NCBI RefSeq assembly: GCF_029266855.1
Contig: NZ_JAQSWB010000002.1
Coordinates: forward strand, 62,001 to 126,000
Length of the DNA stretch: 64,000 bases
Direction of reading: 5' to 3'
Source: Fluviicola sp.
Lineage (GTDB): Bacteria > Bacteroidota > Bacteroidia > Flavobacteriales_D > Crocinitomicaceae
A program made the position numbers and the translations under genes. Below are positions 17,801-26,653 of the stretch, one piece after another. A model generated the notes under the pieces. That model was given only the letters and a program-made list of their open reading frames with translations. It ran no database searches and was not told where the DNA came from. Position 1 is the stretch's first letter. Each line of letters starts with the position of its first letter.

Positions 17801-18121
17801 GGTACTTCCACCCTGTAAGGGCACAGAGAATACATCAAAATTCCCGTGGCGGTCTGATGCGAAATAAATGGTTTTTCCATCCGGAGAAAATACCGGCATG
17901 AAATCATATGCATCGCTTAAAGTGACAGGAGAAGCCGTTCCGCCTGAGGCAGACACCTGGTAAATATCTCCTTTGTAAATAAATACGATCGTTTTTCCGT
18001 CGGGTGAAATAACGGGGTAACGCATCCATAATGGTGAGTTTGGTGTTTGTTCCGGTGGGTTAGGCATTCGAAGGCTCATAACCATTGCGCCAATCATGAC
18101 CCAAGCAAATAGTTTCTTCAT
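14852..18121 (-). CDS. Tricorn-type protease (propeller, PDZ, S41 peptidase)
   Basis: At 1089 residues it matches the full tricorn length. After a signal-like N terminus come repeated PD40/WD40-like blades (PVISPDGKTIVFI, PVFSPDGKTIYFASDRHGN, CVSPDGKRVVF, SISFSPDGKAVLYASE). A low-complexity Lys/Glu linker lies at about 570-605, a second propeller follows, then a PDZ domain (VLDKGPLV...GAIIEKIDGVEI) and a C-terminal S41 core. Likely catalytic residues are His780 (NASHTG), Ser997 (GNYSDAHMF) and Glu1059 (CEPDF). The signal-like start suggests a periplasmic enzyme cutting peptides. Confidence 0.92.
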   Translation of the reverse strand: MKKLFAWVMIGAMVMSLRMPNPPEQTPNSPLWMRYPVISPDGKTIVFIYKGDIYQVSASGGTASPVTLSDAYDFMPVFSPDGKTIYFASDRHGNFDVFSVPLQGGSTKRLTLHSSNDYPQCVSPDGKRVVFIAARIDNAAMSQFPYGALGEIYSIGVEGGREKQELSITAENIHWNKAGTKMIFHDKKGYEDNWRKHHQSSVTRDVWMYEKSGDKFTKLTDFEGEDRNPVWTNDESSIYYLSEKSGSYNVWKMNPSSPGSATQVSKFDKNPVRFLSVSENNTLCYGYDGEIYTQKEGQNPEKISIQINAEDRNADTKNKVETGSASEIAVSPNGKEVVFTNHGDVFAVSLENGVTKQITNTPEEERNISFSPDGKAVLYASERNKIWGIYQTSMIRKEDSYFYASTLLKEEALIVTENESFQPQYSPDGKEIAFLENRTAVSVYNLASKKIRNVLPSTKNYSYSDGDQTFNWAPDSKYILVSFLQDGNWHEQIGLVDVTGSKPMLELTQNGFSNGGPKFQMDGKAVLWFSNRDGMKNVASHGSQQDAYAIFLDQNAYDLFKMKKADYELWKEQKEKNDKEKEKSKEAEPAKKGKGEKADSSKKAEPLKIDLDGLMDRQVRLTENSSFLQDAFLDPKGEKLYYLTPNEDGTNLYVRNFKDRETKMLIPLKAGGVWSTSMDKEGKNIYAVIEGKLTRLDLEKGERKDIPFRAERTQDSYAERAYLFEHMWRQVKTKFYVEDLQKTDWNYYKTTYSRFLPHINNNYDFAEMCSELLGELNASHTGCRYYPPRENADETAQLGIIADESFTGTGIKIAEVLDKGPLVSSETKVKAGAIIEKIDGVEIKPDLNYYSLLNRKSGKTVLLSIFDPASGKRWEEIIKPISAGAQSELLYQRWIKRMQAMTEKLSGGKLGYMHVRGMDDHSYREFYNQVMGKYINKEALIVDTRFNGGGWLHDDLATFLSGKQYINFVPRGQKIGIEPGSKWTKPSCVIMGEGNYSDAHMFPVVYKTLNIGKLIGMPVPGTGTAVWWENLQDNSLVFGIPQVGVMTMDGKYYENNQCEPDFKVANDYNTMLKGEDAQLKKAVDVLLGR

Positions 18122-18356
18122 AAATTAAGTTTAGGTTTTAAAAATAGAGAAATATTAGGGAAATACCGCCAGGACAAATGTGGGACGGATAGAGAAAAGT
18201 TCAAACGGTTTAAAAAGTTGAAAAGCGAAATTCGGTTCCTGTAGTAGGCAATAATGAATTATTTTTGATTTAGGTTTCCAACCTTTCTAAATATTACGCG
18301 TTATATTCTTAAATAAATATTTAATAATATAACCATTAATTAAAAACAGTAAGCTT

Positions 18357-18941
18357 ATGAAGAAATTTACTCAATTATTTATGATGTGTTTGGCACCGGT
18401 AGCTTTCGGACAAACAAACCATCAAATTGACGCGCAGGCGGCATCCTGGTCACCAAATGATTTGACTATTGATCTTGGAGATTCGGTAACATGGGTAAAC
18501 AATGGTGCAGGTTCGCATAATTTGAACGGGACTACGGCAACTTATCCTGCGAACCCGGAATCGTTTTCCATGTTGACAATCGGAACAAACTGGACATTTG
18601 GAAAGCGCTTCAACGTTCCAGGGATTTATATGTACCGTTGCAACCCTCATTCTGCTATGATGACAGGAAAAGTGACAGTTGTTGACCCAAGCCTAGGTTT
18701 AGGAGAAAATACAGCTTCAACAATCACTTTTGGTCCGAACCCGGCAAACGAAACGATTACCATTCAAACAAAGGCAACAGATTTCAATGTTGTAATTTAT
18801 GACATGGCAGGAAGCCAGGTATTGTCAGAGAATTTGAAAAACAAGAATCAATTGAATATTTCTTCTCTGAAACAAGGGACGTATGTGATTGAGATCAATG
18901 CAGAAGGAACAATCCTTCAGGACAAGTTTATTAAGAATTAA
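18357..18941 (+). CDS. Secreted cupredoxin (plastocyanin/amicyanin-like) with T9SS sorting domain
   Basis: After a signal peptide (cleavage near FGQ, residue 19), residues 22-110 form a type I copper domain. It contains SWSPNDLTIDLGDSVTWVNN and the ligands His54 (GSHN), Cys95 and His98 (YRCNPHS) with Met101 or Met102. The Cys-x-x-His-x-x-Met loop is closer to amicyanin than to plastocyanin. The last 75 residues are a type A T9SS sorting domain (FGPNPANETITI ... LKQGTYVIEI). The protein should be an electron carrier fixed on or released from the cell surface. Confidence 0.85.
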   Translation: MKKFTQLFMMCLAPVAFGQTNHQIDAQAASWSPNDLTIDLGDSVTWVNNGAGSHNLNGTTATYPANPESFSMLTIGTNWTFGKRFNVPGIYMYRCNPHSAMMTGKVTVVDPSLGLGENTASTITFGPNPANETITIQTKATDFNVVIYDMAGSQVLSENLKNKNQLNISSLKQGTYVIEINAEGTILQDKFIKN

Positions 18942-18970
18942 GCCTGATCAAAAAAATCAAAAAAGTATGG

Positions 18971-19002
18971 GCCGGGGTGGAATCTTTCACTCCGGCTTTT
19001 TT
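18971..19002 (+). terminator. Terminator of the cupredoxin gene
   Basis: GCCGGGGTGG pairs with TCACTCCGGC (including one G-T wobble), followed by TTTTTT. Confidence 0.8.
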
Positions 19003-19045
19003 GTGTAATTTCATTTTTCGTTTCAGGTTTGCCAACAATTGTGTA

Positions 19046-19053
19046 TATTTTTG
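19046..19053 (+). promoter_or_regulatory. -7 box upstream of the aminotransferase gene
   Basis: TATTTTTG matches TAnnTTTG and lies 22 bp before the start codon. The expected -33 position (around 19021-19024) reads TTTC instead of TTTG. Confidence 0.5.
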
Positions 19054-19074
19054 CCACACTAATTTAAAGTAGTC

Positions 19075-20361
19075 ATGGATACAAAAAACGAACTTTCGAC
19101 TCTTCGTGTTTCTAAATTGGCAGAACATATCATCGGTTCTGAGATCATCAAATTAGCGGCTGAAGTTAATGAGAAGATCAAACAGGGTGAAAAGGTTTAC
19201 AATTTAACTATCGGAGATTTCAATTCGAAAGTTTTTCCAATTCCAGCTGAATTAAAACAATTCATCCAGGAAGCATATGAAGATGATCAAACCAATTATC
19301 CTGCCGCAGACGGAATGTTGGAATTGCGTCAGGCAGTTTCTCAATTATTGAGTAAGCGCGGTGATTTGGAATACGCAACGGACGAAATTGTTATCACAGG
19401 TGGTGCACGACCGGCGATCTATGCCATTTTCAAGGCTGTTGTTGATCCGGGAGACGCAGTTATTTTTCCTGTTCCGTCTTGGAATAACAACCATTATACT
19501 TATTTGAATGAGGCACGCCCGATTTTAATCGAGACAAGTCCTGAGAATAATTTTATGCCACGTGCCGAAGAGATTGCTCCCTTTCTTCCGGAAGCAAGTT
19601 TACTGGCATTGTGTTCACCGCTGAATCCTACCGGAACTGTTTTTACGAAAGAGGATCTGGAACAGATTTGTGATTTGGTTATCGCGGAAAACAAAAAGCG
19701 TGAATCTGCAGGTGTGAAACCCTTGTATGTCATGTACGACCAAATCTACTGGCCATTAACCCACGGAACAATTGAACATTACAATCCTGTATCCCTTCGA
19801 CCTGAAATGCGTGAATATACTTTGTTCGTTGACGGGATCTCAAAGTCCCTGGCAGCAACCGGAGTAAGAGTAGGGTGGACAATGGGTCCGAAATTCGTGA
19901 TCAATAAGATCAAATCCATTTTAACTCACGTAGGAGCCTGGGCTCCTAAAGCAGAGCAGCTCGCAACTGCAAAGTATTTAAATGAATTAAGCCAGTACGA
20001 TACTTATCTGAATCATATCAAGTCGGAAATTAATGCACGTTTACTTGGTTTCTATAATGGAATTCAATCCTTGAAATCGGCTGGACACAAAGTGGATGCA
20101 ATTGCTCCGGAAGCAGCAATCTACTTAACCGTTCAGTTCCAGTTACATGGTTTGAAAACTGAATCCGGAAACGTATTGGAAACAACACAGGACGTTACAA
20201 AATACATCCTCGATGAAGCCAAAGTAGCTATTGTACCGTTCTACGCCTTCGGTTCTTCTGCTGATTCAAGTTGGTACAGACTTTCTGTCGGTACATGCAA
20301 ACTGGAAGATGTGGATGGAGTCATTTCTAACCTGAAAGCAGCATTGGAGAAGTTGAGGTAA
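19075..20361 (+). CDS. PLP-dependent class I/II aminotransferase
   Basis: The fold-type I pattern is complete: TNYPAADGMLELRQAV near the N terminus, ITGGARPAIYAIF for cofactor phosphate binding, SPLNPTGTVF, a YDQIYWPL strand, and the Schiff-base Lys257 in DGISKSLAATGVRVGW. The substrate-carboxylate Arg is in WYRLSVG near the end. The overall pattern is that of aspartate-type aminotransferases. The exact amino donor cannot be told. It has its own promoter and terminator and no operon partners. Confidence 0.9.
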   Translation: MDTKNELSTLRVSKLAEHIIGSEIIKLAAEVNEKIKQGEKVYNLTIGDFNSKVFPIPAELKQFIQEAYEDDQTNYPAADGMLELRQAVSQLLSKRGDLEYATDEIVITGGARPAIYAIFKAVVDPGDAVIFPVPSWNNNHYTYLNEARPILIETSPENNFMPRAEEIAPFLPEASLLALCSPLNPTGTVFTKEDLEQICDLVIAENKKRESAGVKPLYVMYDQIYWPLTHGTIEHYNPVSLRPEMREYTLFVDGISKSLAATGVRVGWTMGPKFVINKIKSILTHVGAWAPKAEQLATAKYLNELSQYDTYLNHIKSEINARLLGFYNGIQSLKSAGHKVDAIAPEAAIYLTVQFQLHGLKTESGNVLETTQDVTKYILDEAKVAIVPFYAFGSSADSSWYRLSVGTCKLEDVDGVISNLKAALEKLR

Positions 20362-20394
20362 TTCGTTTTTATTATCGATTAAAATATATAATTC

Positions 20395-20424
20395 AGCACG
20401 GACCTCTGGTTCGTGCTTTTTATT
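20395..20424 (+). terminator. Terminator of the aminotransferase gene
   Basis: AGCACGGACC pairs with GGTTCGTGCT (one wobble) around a 3-nt loop, followed by TTTTTATTTT. Confidence 0.85.
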
Positions 20425-20632
20425 TTGGCTTCTTTCAAAATTTTTTTAAAACCCGGCTAAGTTGAATTTCACAAGGTTTTACGTGTTTTTGTGAAATAAT
20501 AATCAATCCTTTTTCCGGGAAAAGATATTCACATTTTTAATTTATTGAGATCGGGATGCCATTATTGAAGCGATTTTTTATTTAAATTTCACTCCAGAAC
20601 TACAAAACTATATTCAAAATTAAACTACGCTT

Positions 20633-23485
20633 ATGAGAAAACTCGTCTTTTCTGTGACCTTGTTGTGCGGATTTACTTCCTTTTCGCAGGGTCTTCAACC
20701 AAAAAATCAACAGCTTGCCTCTCCTCAAGAAGTTGAAAAATGCAGCCAGCATCACCACATGCAGGAAATGCAGCTAAAGGATCCGGCCCGTTTTGCCACG
20801 ATTTTTAAAGATCCTTTGCCCAATCAGGGAACAAAATTCAAGCCGAATACCGGAACTGAGAAATTAACCGGAGTTATTTATACCATTCCTGTTGTTTTCC
20901 ACATTATTCACAATAATGGTTCGGAGAATATTTCGGATGCTCAAATACAAGATGCTTTAAATATTCTAAATCGGGATTATCGAAAATTGAATACTGATAC
21001 AAGTACAATTGTAAGTGCTTTTCAAGGTGATGCTGCAGATGTGGAGATTCAATTTGTTTTTGCTACCGTAGCTCCAAACGGTGCATGCTTTTCCGGTATT
21101 ACGAGAACGGTTAATGCGATAACCAATAATGGTGATGATGGCGAAGTTCAAGTAGCTGCAGTCGTTAGCGGAAATAATGTTTACCAGGGAATCTGGCCTC
21201 ATAACCGCTACTTAAATATCTACGTAGCGAATGATATTGGTGGAGCTGCCGGTTACACCTTTAATCCGAACAACGGGGGGACAGCTCAGGAACAAATGTA
21301 TTACAATGGTATTTTTGTTCTGGAAAATTACACCGGATCCATCGGAACTTCGAATGCTACGAACAGCAGAACGCTAACGCATGAAGTTGGTCACTGGTTA
21401 AATTTATCTCACGTATGGGGGGCAAATAATAATCCCGGTTCGGCAGGTTGCGCTGGTACAGATAACGTAAACGATACGCCGGCAACACAAGGATCAACAT
21501 CATGTACGCTTACCCAAAATTCCTGTTCAACCGACAATGCATATTGGGGATTTGATCAGATAGATCAGGTTCAAAATTACATGGATTATTCTTACTGTAC
21601 CAAAATGTTTACACAGGGCCAGGTAGACAGAATGCGTGCAGCAATAATAAGTTCCGTAGGTGGAAGAAACAATATCTGGACAACTGCAAACTTAAACTTA
21701 GTTGGCGGCGGCCCGGGAACATCTCTTTGTGCATTGGATTTTAACGCAAACCAAACAACGATGTGTACGGGAACAACCGTTACATATACACCAAGTCAGA
21801 CAACGGGAATTGCAACATACTCCTGGACTTTTCCGGGTGGAACACCTGCAACATCAACGGCTGCGAGCCCAACGGTTACATATTCTACTACGGGAACTTA
21901 TAATGCAAGTTTAACTGTAACAGCAACTTCCAACGGAGCAAGTTATTCGAAATCGAAAACCAATTATATTACTGTCTATTCAGCGACAACTGTTAGTTTG
22001 CCAATCAGCGAAGGGTTTGTGTCAACGACATTCCCGCCAACAGGATGGACAATTATTGATCCGGGAGCTACTACAGGAAGCTGGACGAGGTCTTCAACAG
22101 TAGGTCGTGCGCCAACTGCCGGCAATTCATTAAGATTTGATAATTATAACCTGGAATCCGGAATTGATGAAATGCGCTTGCCTAAAGCTGATATAGCGGC
22201 TTATTCCAGTGCCCAGTTGGTATTCGATGTAGCTTATGCACCTTACAATGCAGCTTATTACGACGGATTAGATGTATTGGTTTCTACTGATTGCGGGAAT
22301 ACTTTTACTACAGTTTACTCGAAATCAAATACAACTTTAGCTACTGCCAATGCAACACAGTCTTCTTTTTCACCAACGACAGCGCAATGGAGATCCGAGA
22401 CTGTGGATTTGACTCCGTTTGTTGGGAACAGTTCCGTTTGGATCGTTTTTAAGAATAACGGAGGAAACGGAAATAATTTGTACATAGATAATATTAATGT
22501 TACCGGAGTAAGCGGAACACCAGCTGCACCGGTTGCGTCATTCAGTTCAACGGGAACTACTGTCTGTGCAGGACAATCCGTTACTTACACCAGTACTTCT
22601 ACGAACAATCCTACTTCTTACAGCTGGTCATTCCCAGGAGGAACACCTGCTACATCCACTTCTGCGAGCCAGGTTGTAACATATGCTGCAGCAGGAACTT
22701 ACAATGTCTCTCTGACCGCTACAAATACCGGCGGATCAAACGTATCGAATCAAACGGGGTATGTTACGGTAAATGCCATTCCGGCAGCACCAACTATTTC
22801 AGCAGGTGGAGCAACGACTTTCTGCCAGGGAGGTTCGGTTACATTAACTTCTTCTGCAGGCTCAGGGAACACTTGGTCTAATTCATCCTCAGCAGCTTCG
22901 ATCACGGTATCTTCTTCCGGAACTTATACTGTTACAAATACAGTTGCTGCTTGTACTTCACCGGCATCGAACAGTATTTCTGTAACAGTTAATTCAAATC
23001 CGAATGTTACTTTCAGCAGCGTACCGACATTGTGTTCAACAGATGGTCCGTTTACATTCACGCAGGGGAATCCGGCAGGAGGAAACTATACGGGAACCGG
23101 TGTAAGCGGAAATCAGTTTAACCCGGGAACTCTTGGGGTAGGGTCAACTGTGGTAAGCTATAACTATACAAATGCGAATGGTTGCTCCGGTACGGCTCAA
23201 ACAACTGTAACGGTTGACGCTTGTGCGTCTATCGGTGAAAACGAATTGGATTTGATCTCGGTTTATCCGAATCCCTCAACAGGATCGATCACTATTCATT
23301 CGGGTGAAGTGAATCTAAATGCGATTAAAGTATTTAATGCACTTGGTCAGGTTGTTTACGAAGTAAATGGTTTGAAAACTGTAAAACAGGATGTAGATTT
23401 GAGAAACATGGCAAAAGGTGTTTATACACTTCGTGTTTTAACAGAGATCGGAACACAGCATATTCCGATTGTATTGGAGAAATAA
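20633..23485 (+). CDS. Secreted M43 metalloprotease (cytophagalysin-like) with PKD domains and T9SS signal
   Basis: The signal peptide is cleaved near SFSQG. A propeptide region precedes the metzincin catalytic domain (about 80-350), with zinc motif HEVGHWLNLSH (His250, Glu251, His254, His260) and a downstream Met-turn in QNYMDYSYC. Then come PKD-like domains (ATYSWTFPGGTPATST; SYSWSFPGGTPATST), a jelly-roll segment with two Cys, Ig-like repeats, and a type A T9SS sorting domain (VYPNPSTGSITIHSG ... GVYTLRVL). It probably degrades extracellular protein. It has its own terminator. Confidence 0.92.
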   Translation: MRKLVFSVTLLCGFTSFSQGLQPKNQQLASPQEVEKCSQHHHMQEMQLKDPARFATIFKDPLPNQGTKFKPNTGTEKLTGVIYTIPVVFHIIHNNGSENISDAQIQDALNILNRDYRKLNTDTSTIVSAFQGDAADVEIQFVFATVAPNGACFSGITRTVNAITNNGDDGEVQVAAVVSGNNVYQGIWPHNRYLNIYVANDIGGAAGYTFNPNNGGTAQEQMYYNGIFVLENYTGSIGTSNATNSRTLTHEVGHWLNLSHVWGANNNPGSAGCAGTDNVNDTPATQGSTSCTLTQNSCSTDNAYWGFDQIDQVQNYMDYSYCTKMFTQGQVDRMRAAIISSVGGRNNIWTTANLNLVGGGPGTSLCALDFNANQTTMCTGTTVTYTPSQTTGIATYSWTFPGGTPATSTAASPTVTYSTTGTYNASLTVTATSNGASYSKSKTNYITVYSATTVSLPISEGFVSTTFPPTGWTIIDPGATTGSWTRSSTVGRAPTAGNSLRFDNYNLESGIDEMRLPKADIAAYSSAQLVFDVAYAPYNAAYYDGLDVLVSTDCGNTFTTVYSKSNTTLATANATQSSFSPTTAQWRSETVDLTPFVGNSSVWIVFKNNGGNGNNLYIDNINVTGVSGTPAAPVASFSSTGTTVCAGQSVTYTSTSTNNPTSYSWSFPGGTPATSTSASQVVTYAAAGTYNVSLTATNTGGSNVSNQTGYVTVNAIPAAPTISAGGATTFCQGGSVTLTSSAGSGNTWSNSSSAASITVSSSGTYTVTNTVAACTSPASNSISVTVNSNPNVTFSSVPTLCSTDGPFTFTQGNPAGGNYTGTGVSGNQFNPGTLGVGSTVVSYNYTNANGCSGTAQTTVTVDACASIGENELDLISVYPNPSTGSITIHSGEVNLNAIKVFNALGQVVYEVNGLKTVKQDVDLRNMAKGVYTLRVLTEIGTQHIPIVLEK

Positions 23486-23507
23486 GAATTAATAATTGAA
23501 TTTAGAG

Positions 23508-23544
23508 AAGGCTGTTACATTGCGTAGCAGCCTTTTGTTTTTTT
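23508..23544 (+). terminator. Terminator of the metalloprotease gene
   Basis: AAGGCTGTTAC pairs with GTAGCAGCCTT (one wobble, 5-nt loop), followed by TTGTTTTTTTT. Confidence 0.88.
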
Positions 23545-23722
23545 TAATATGATATCGTGATATAACGAATGGTAAAAACAGGGTGTTAATTTTCTGAACA
23601 AAAGATTGAGCTATTGTTTTATTTAAAAAACCTGTACGGAAAATCGCAACTCATAAAAATCAAGTGCAGAATTCCGTTTTTAATTCCTATGCATACCTAG
23701 CAAATTTGTCCTGAAACTTAAA

Positions 23723-24841
23723 ATGAAAACCATGAAAAAAATAGTTCTAATGTGTTTGGGTTTATATGCATACAACTCCTTTGCACAAACACCTCAGTTG
23801 CCTTCTATGGTGATTGCGGGTATAGAAGTAAGAAACATCGCATCCAATGAAGACATTCTCCGCTCTGTGATATACAAAAGCCTGGTAAATTCTAAGAAGT
23901 ATGTTGTCAATGACCGTTATGATGTAGCGGAGAAATTGGGTGACAATAAAATGAAAGAATGCATGGGAAAGGAATGCCTTGGAAAAGTTGGGGCTCAATT
24001 GAGTGCAGATTTTGCTATGAGTGCCAGCTATGAGGGCTTGGGAGACAGAATCCTTATTTCCATGAAAATTGTCAATGTGAAGACCGGTGAAATTGAGCAA
24101 AACGAGATCGAGCAATTTGAAAATCAGCCCCGGGAACTAAACAGGATGACTGATATTATGATCTATAAATTATTGAAAACAGATGTGGACTTAACGGTTT
24201 ACAAAGCTTTGTTCTTTAAAGATGGTCCGACAGCGAGTGCAGGATTGGGGAAAATGAATAATTCCGGTCCTCGGATTGGATTTGCTGTAGCAACAGGAGA
24301 GAACGGAGAGTTTTTTACCCGGAATGAGCGGGACGGAGGAGTAGGGACTATGCCTGTTCTGTTCAATATCGGATATCAATTGGAAGTACAATATGCAGGA
24401 AGCGAAAAGTTTAGCGGTTTGTTCGAGTTTTTAGGAAATGTTGCGGGAATGGAACACGGAACTCCAATTCCTTCACTTGCGATTATGCACGGTGTCCGCT
24501 TTGGAAAAGGGGCTTGGGAAATTGCCATGGGTCCCTCTTTTACAATGAAACGTCTTGTCTCCGGAACAACAGATTACGATGGAAGTTTTAAGACTTACCA
24601 GGAGCTCTATAGTTTGGGAGTAAGTGACGCAGCGAGTATGGATTATTTCAAAAGACCTGATACCAGGGGAGCAACTTACTTTTCTACTAATTTCATTTTC
24701 GCAGTTGGAAAAACATTCCGCCCCGGAGCTTTGAATGTTCCCTTGAACTTTTATGCAAGTATGAATAAATATGGAACTACCTATGGAGTTTCCTTAGGGA
24801 TCAATATTACCAGATCACGTAAATATACCTACACCAAATAA
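23723..24841 (+). CDS. Secreted two-domain protein: LpoB/CsgG-like N half, barrel-like C half
   Basis: A start at 23732 (MKKIVLM) is as likely as the one given. A signal peptide ends near SFAQ. Residues 28-150 resemble a CsgG/TolB-N or LpoB-type sandwich (VIAGIEVRNIASNEDILRSVIYKSL...YVVNDRYDV, then MKIVNVKTGEI). Residues 185-372 look like outer-membrane strands (GPRIGFAVATGEN, PVLFNIGYQLEVQYAG, VRFGKGAWEIAMGPSFTMK, YGVSLGINITRSRKY). Proteins of this type sense or organise envelope structures, but no specific job can be assigned. Confidence 0.55.
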   Translation: MKTMKKIVLMCLGLYAYNSFAQTPQLPSMVIAGIEVRNIASNEDILRSVIYKSLVNSKKYVVNDRYDVAEKLGDNKMKECMGKECLGKVGAQLSADFAMSASYEGLGDRILISMKIVNVKTGEIEQNEIEQFENQPRELNRMTDIMIYKLLKTDVDLTVYKALFFKDGPTASAGLGKMNNSGPRIGFAVATGENGEFFTRNERDGGVGTMPVLFNIGYQLEVQYAGSEKFSGLFEFLGNVAGMEHGTPIPSLAIMHGVRFGKGAWEIAMGPSFTMKRLVSGTTDYDGSFKTYQELYSLGVSDAASMDYFKRPDTRGATYFSTNFIFAVGKTFRPGALNVPLNFYASMNKYGTTYGVSLGINITRSRKYTYTK

Positions 24842-24857
24842 AAATAAATTAACAGAA

Positions 24858-24896
24858 AAAATCCCGGTTTCCATAAATATGAGAGCCGGGGATTTT
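24858..24896 (+). terminator. Terminator after the LpoB/CsgG-like gene
   Basis: AAATCCC-GG pairs with CCGGGGATTT with one bulged base, 13-16 nt loop, then TTTT. Confidence 0.7.
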
Positions 24897-25015
24897 AAAT
24901 TTGAATGATTTTTAACATATAGTTATAAGTAACTATTTTTTGTGATTTATGAGTGTTTTGGTGTGGTTTTTGAGTAAATCATATTTAATGAATCAATCTT
25001 AAAAATCTAAAAATC

Positions 25016-26596
25016 ATGAAAAAAATTTTACTCTTTTGCCTTTTGATCTATTCTACCGGATTTGGTCAAAATTTTACAATTTCGGATCAACACCATTATG
25101 GTTCTTCGGATTCAGATAATCTCATAAAAACTATTAAATGCCAGGATTCCGGATTTCTAATGGTCTTGAAATCAAATGGAAGCAATCACGATAAAACACA
25201 GGCTAGTTTTGGAGGGAATGATATTTGGGTAGTCCGTTTGAATGCAGACAAAAGCATTCGCTGGGAAAAATCGTTCGGTGGAAATTCAGAAGACATCCCT
25301 TATTCGGTTGTTGAATTATCCGATGAGAATATTTTGATATTGGGGGCAAGTGCTTCTGGAGTTAGTGGGAATAAAACAAGTGGAAACTTTGGATCAAATG
25401 ATTATTGGGTACTTAAATTGAATGCTTCCGGGACTAAAATATGGGATAAGTCCTTCGGATCATCCAGTTATGATAACCCCATAGCTATTCTTGCAATTTC
25501 CCCGCTAAACTATTTTATTGCAGGTATTTCAGGGGGAGGAGTTTCTGGTTCCAAGAACAGCCCAAGTTATGGAAGTTCGGATGTTTGGTGTATCGGAATT
25601 GATTCTTCCGGAACCGAGATCTGGCAACAAGCGTATGGAGGAACCGGTAATGATGGAGGAGTTATTTCTGCCGTACCAACAGGGATTTGTCCATTACAGA
25701 ACGGGAATGTGTTATTGTTAACAGCATCTAATTCCGGAGTTTCCGGAGTTAAAACCTCTCCGAATTACGGTATAACGGATGCATGGGTACTTGAAATAAA
25801 TCCGGCTGACGGGCAATTAATTCAACAAAACGGTTTCGGGGGAACAGATGGTGATTACCTGTACCAAGCTCTCCAGATAGGAAATACAATTTACCTGGCT
25901 GGAAGTTCCTCATCTGGTGTGAGTGGGAACAAGCAGTCCGTTTTATATGGAGATCATGCTGCCTGGTTGTTGAAATTGGATGAAAACCTATTGATTCTTT
26001 CGGATCAATGTTTTGGAGGAACAGATCAGGCTAGTTTTCATGCCGGAATTACCAAAATAAGCAATGGATTCGTTGCTTATGGCGTTTGTGACAGTGATGA
26101 GAATCCTTGGGTTACAAGAGCTGTTAACGGAGATCATGATATTTGGTTTATGGGATTCGATGATGCAGGGAATTACCAATGGAATTATTCATTCGGGTCT
26201 GCAACTGGTTACGATAGGGTTACTGATCTAATAGAGAACTCACCGAATGATTATACAATTTCGTTTGGGCTGAGTGGAGGAGCTGCGAATGGTGATATTA
26301 CTATTAATGGATACGGATCTGATGATGCTTACTTACTGGATTTGACTACCAGCTTGGGAGTTCCCAATCTTTCTTCCGATTCATTTTCCATTTACCCCAA
26401 CCCGGTAACCAGTTCGTTTTCGATTAACGGATTAAATGAATCTGCATCCTATGAAATTTCTGATTTGAAAGGTTATACAATAGAGTCAGGTAATTACAGC
26501 GGTGCTATTGATACTGAAAAATTCATTGCGGGCATGTATACTATTCGCATCGTTTCGGGTTCTCAAACAATAATCAAGAAATGGATTAAAAACTAA
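25016..26596 (+). CDS. T9SS-secreted repeat protein, probable beta-propeller
   Basis: A signal peptide (cleavage near FGQNF) is followed by seven or so blades of about 55-60 residues with the core GS-x-D-x-W-x-L-x-x-x-G-x-x-x-W-x-x-x-x-GG (SFGGNDIWVVRLN, NFGSNDYWVLKLN, SYGSSDVWCIGID, NYGITDAWVLEIN, LYGDHAAWLLKLD). The last 75 residues are a type A T9SS sorting domain (IYPNPVTSSFSING ... AGMYTIRIVSG). The repeats recur in flavobacterial surface proteins of unknown function. It is flanked by terminators and so is monocistronic. Confidence 0.75.
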   Translation: MKKILLFCLLIYSTGFGQNFTISDQHHYGSSDSDNLIKTIKCQDSGFLMVLKSNGSNHDKTQASFGGNDIWVVRLNADKSIRWEKSFGGNSEDIPYSVVELSDENILILGASASGVSGNKTSGNFGSNDYWVLKLNASGTKIWDKSFGSSSYDNPIAILAISPLNYFIAGISGGGVSGSKNSPSYGSSDVWCIGIDSSGTEIWQQAYGGTGNDGGVISAVPTGICPLQNGNVLLLTASNSGVSGVKTSPNYGITDAWVLEINPADGQLIQQNGFGGTDGDYLYQALQIGNTIYLAGSSSSGVSGNKQSVLYGDHAAWLLKLDENLLILSDQCFGGTDQASFHAGITKISNGFVAYGVCDSDENPWVTRAVNGDHDIWFMGFDDAGNYQWNYSFGSATGYDRVTDLIENSPNDYTISFGLSGGAANGDITINGYGSDDAYLLDLTTSLGVPNLSSDSFSIYPNPVTSSFSINGLNESASYEISDLKGYTIESGNYSGAIDTEKFIAGMYTIRIVSGSQTIIKKWIKN

Positions 26597-26612
26597 CTCG
26601 TACTTGATTTCG

Positions 26613-26646
26613 AAATCCCGGCCCTATCTATAGGACCGGGATTTTG
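26613..26646 (+). terminator. Terminator between propeller gene and creD
   Basis: A 14-bp stem with one mismatch (AAATCCCGGCCCTA with TAGGACCGGGATTT) and a 4-nt loop runs into TTTT; it may also stop creD transcription from the other side. Confidence 0.88.
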
Positions 26647-26653
26647 GTGTAAC

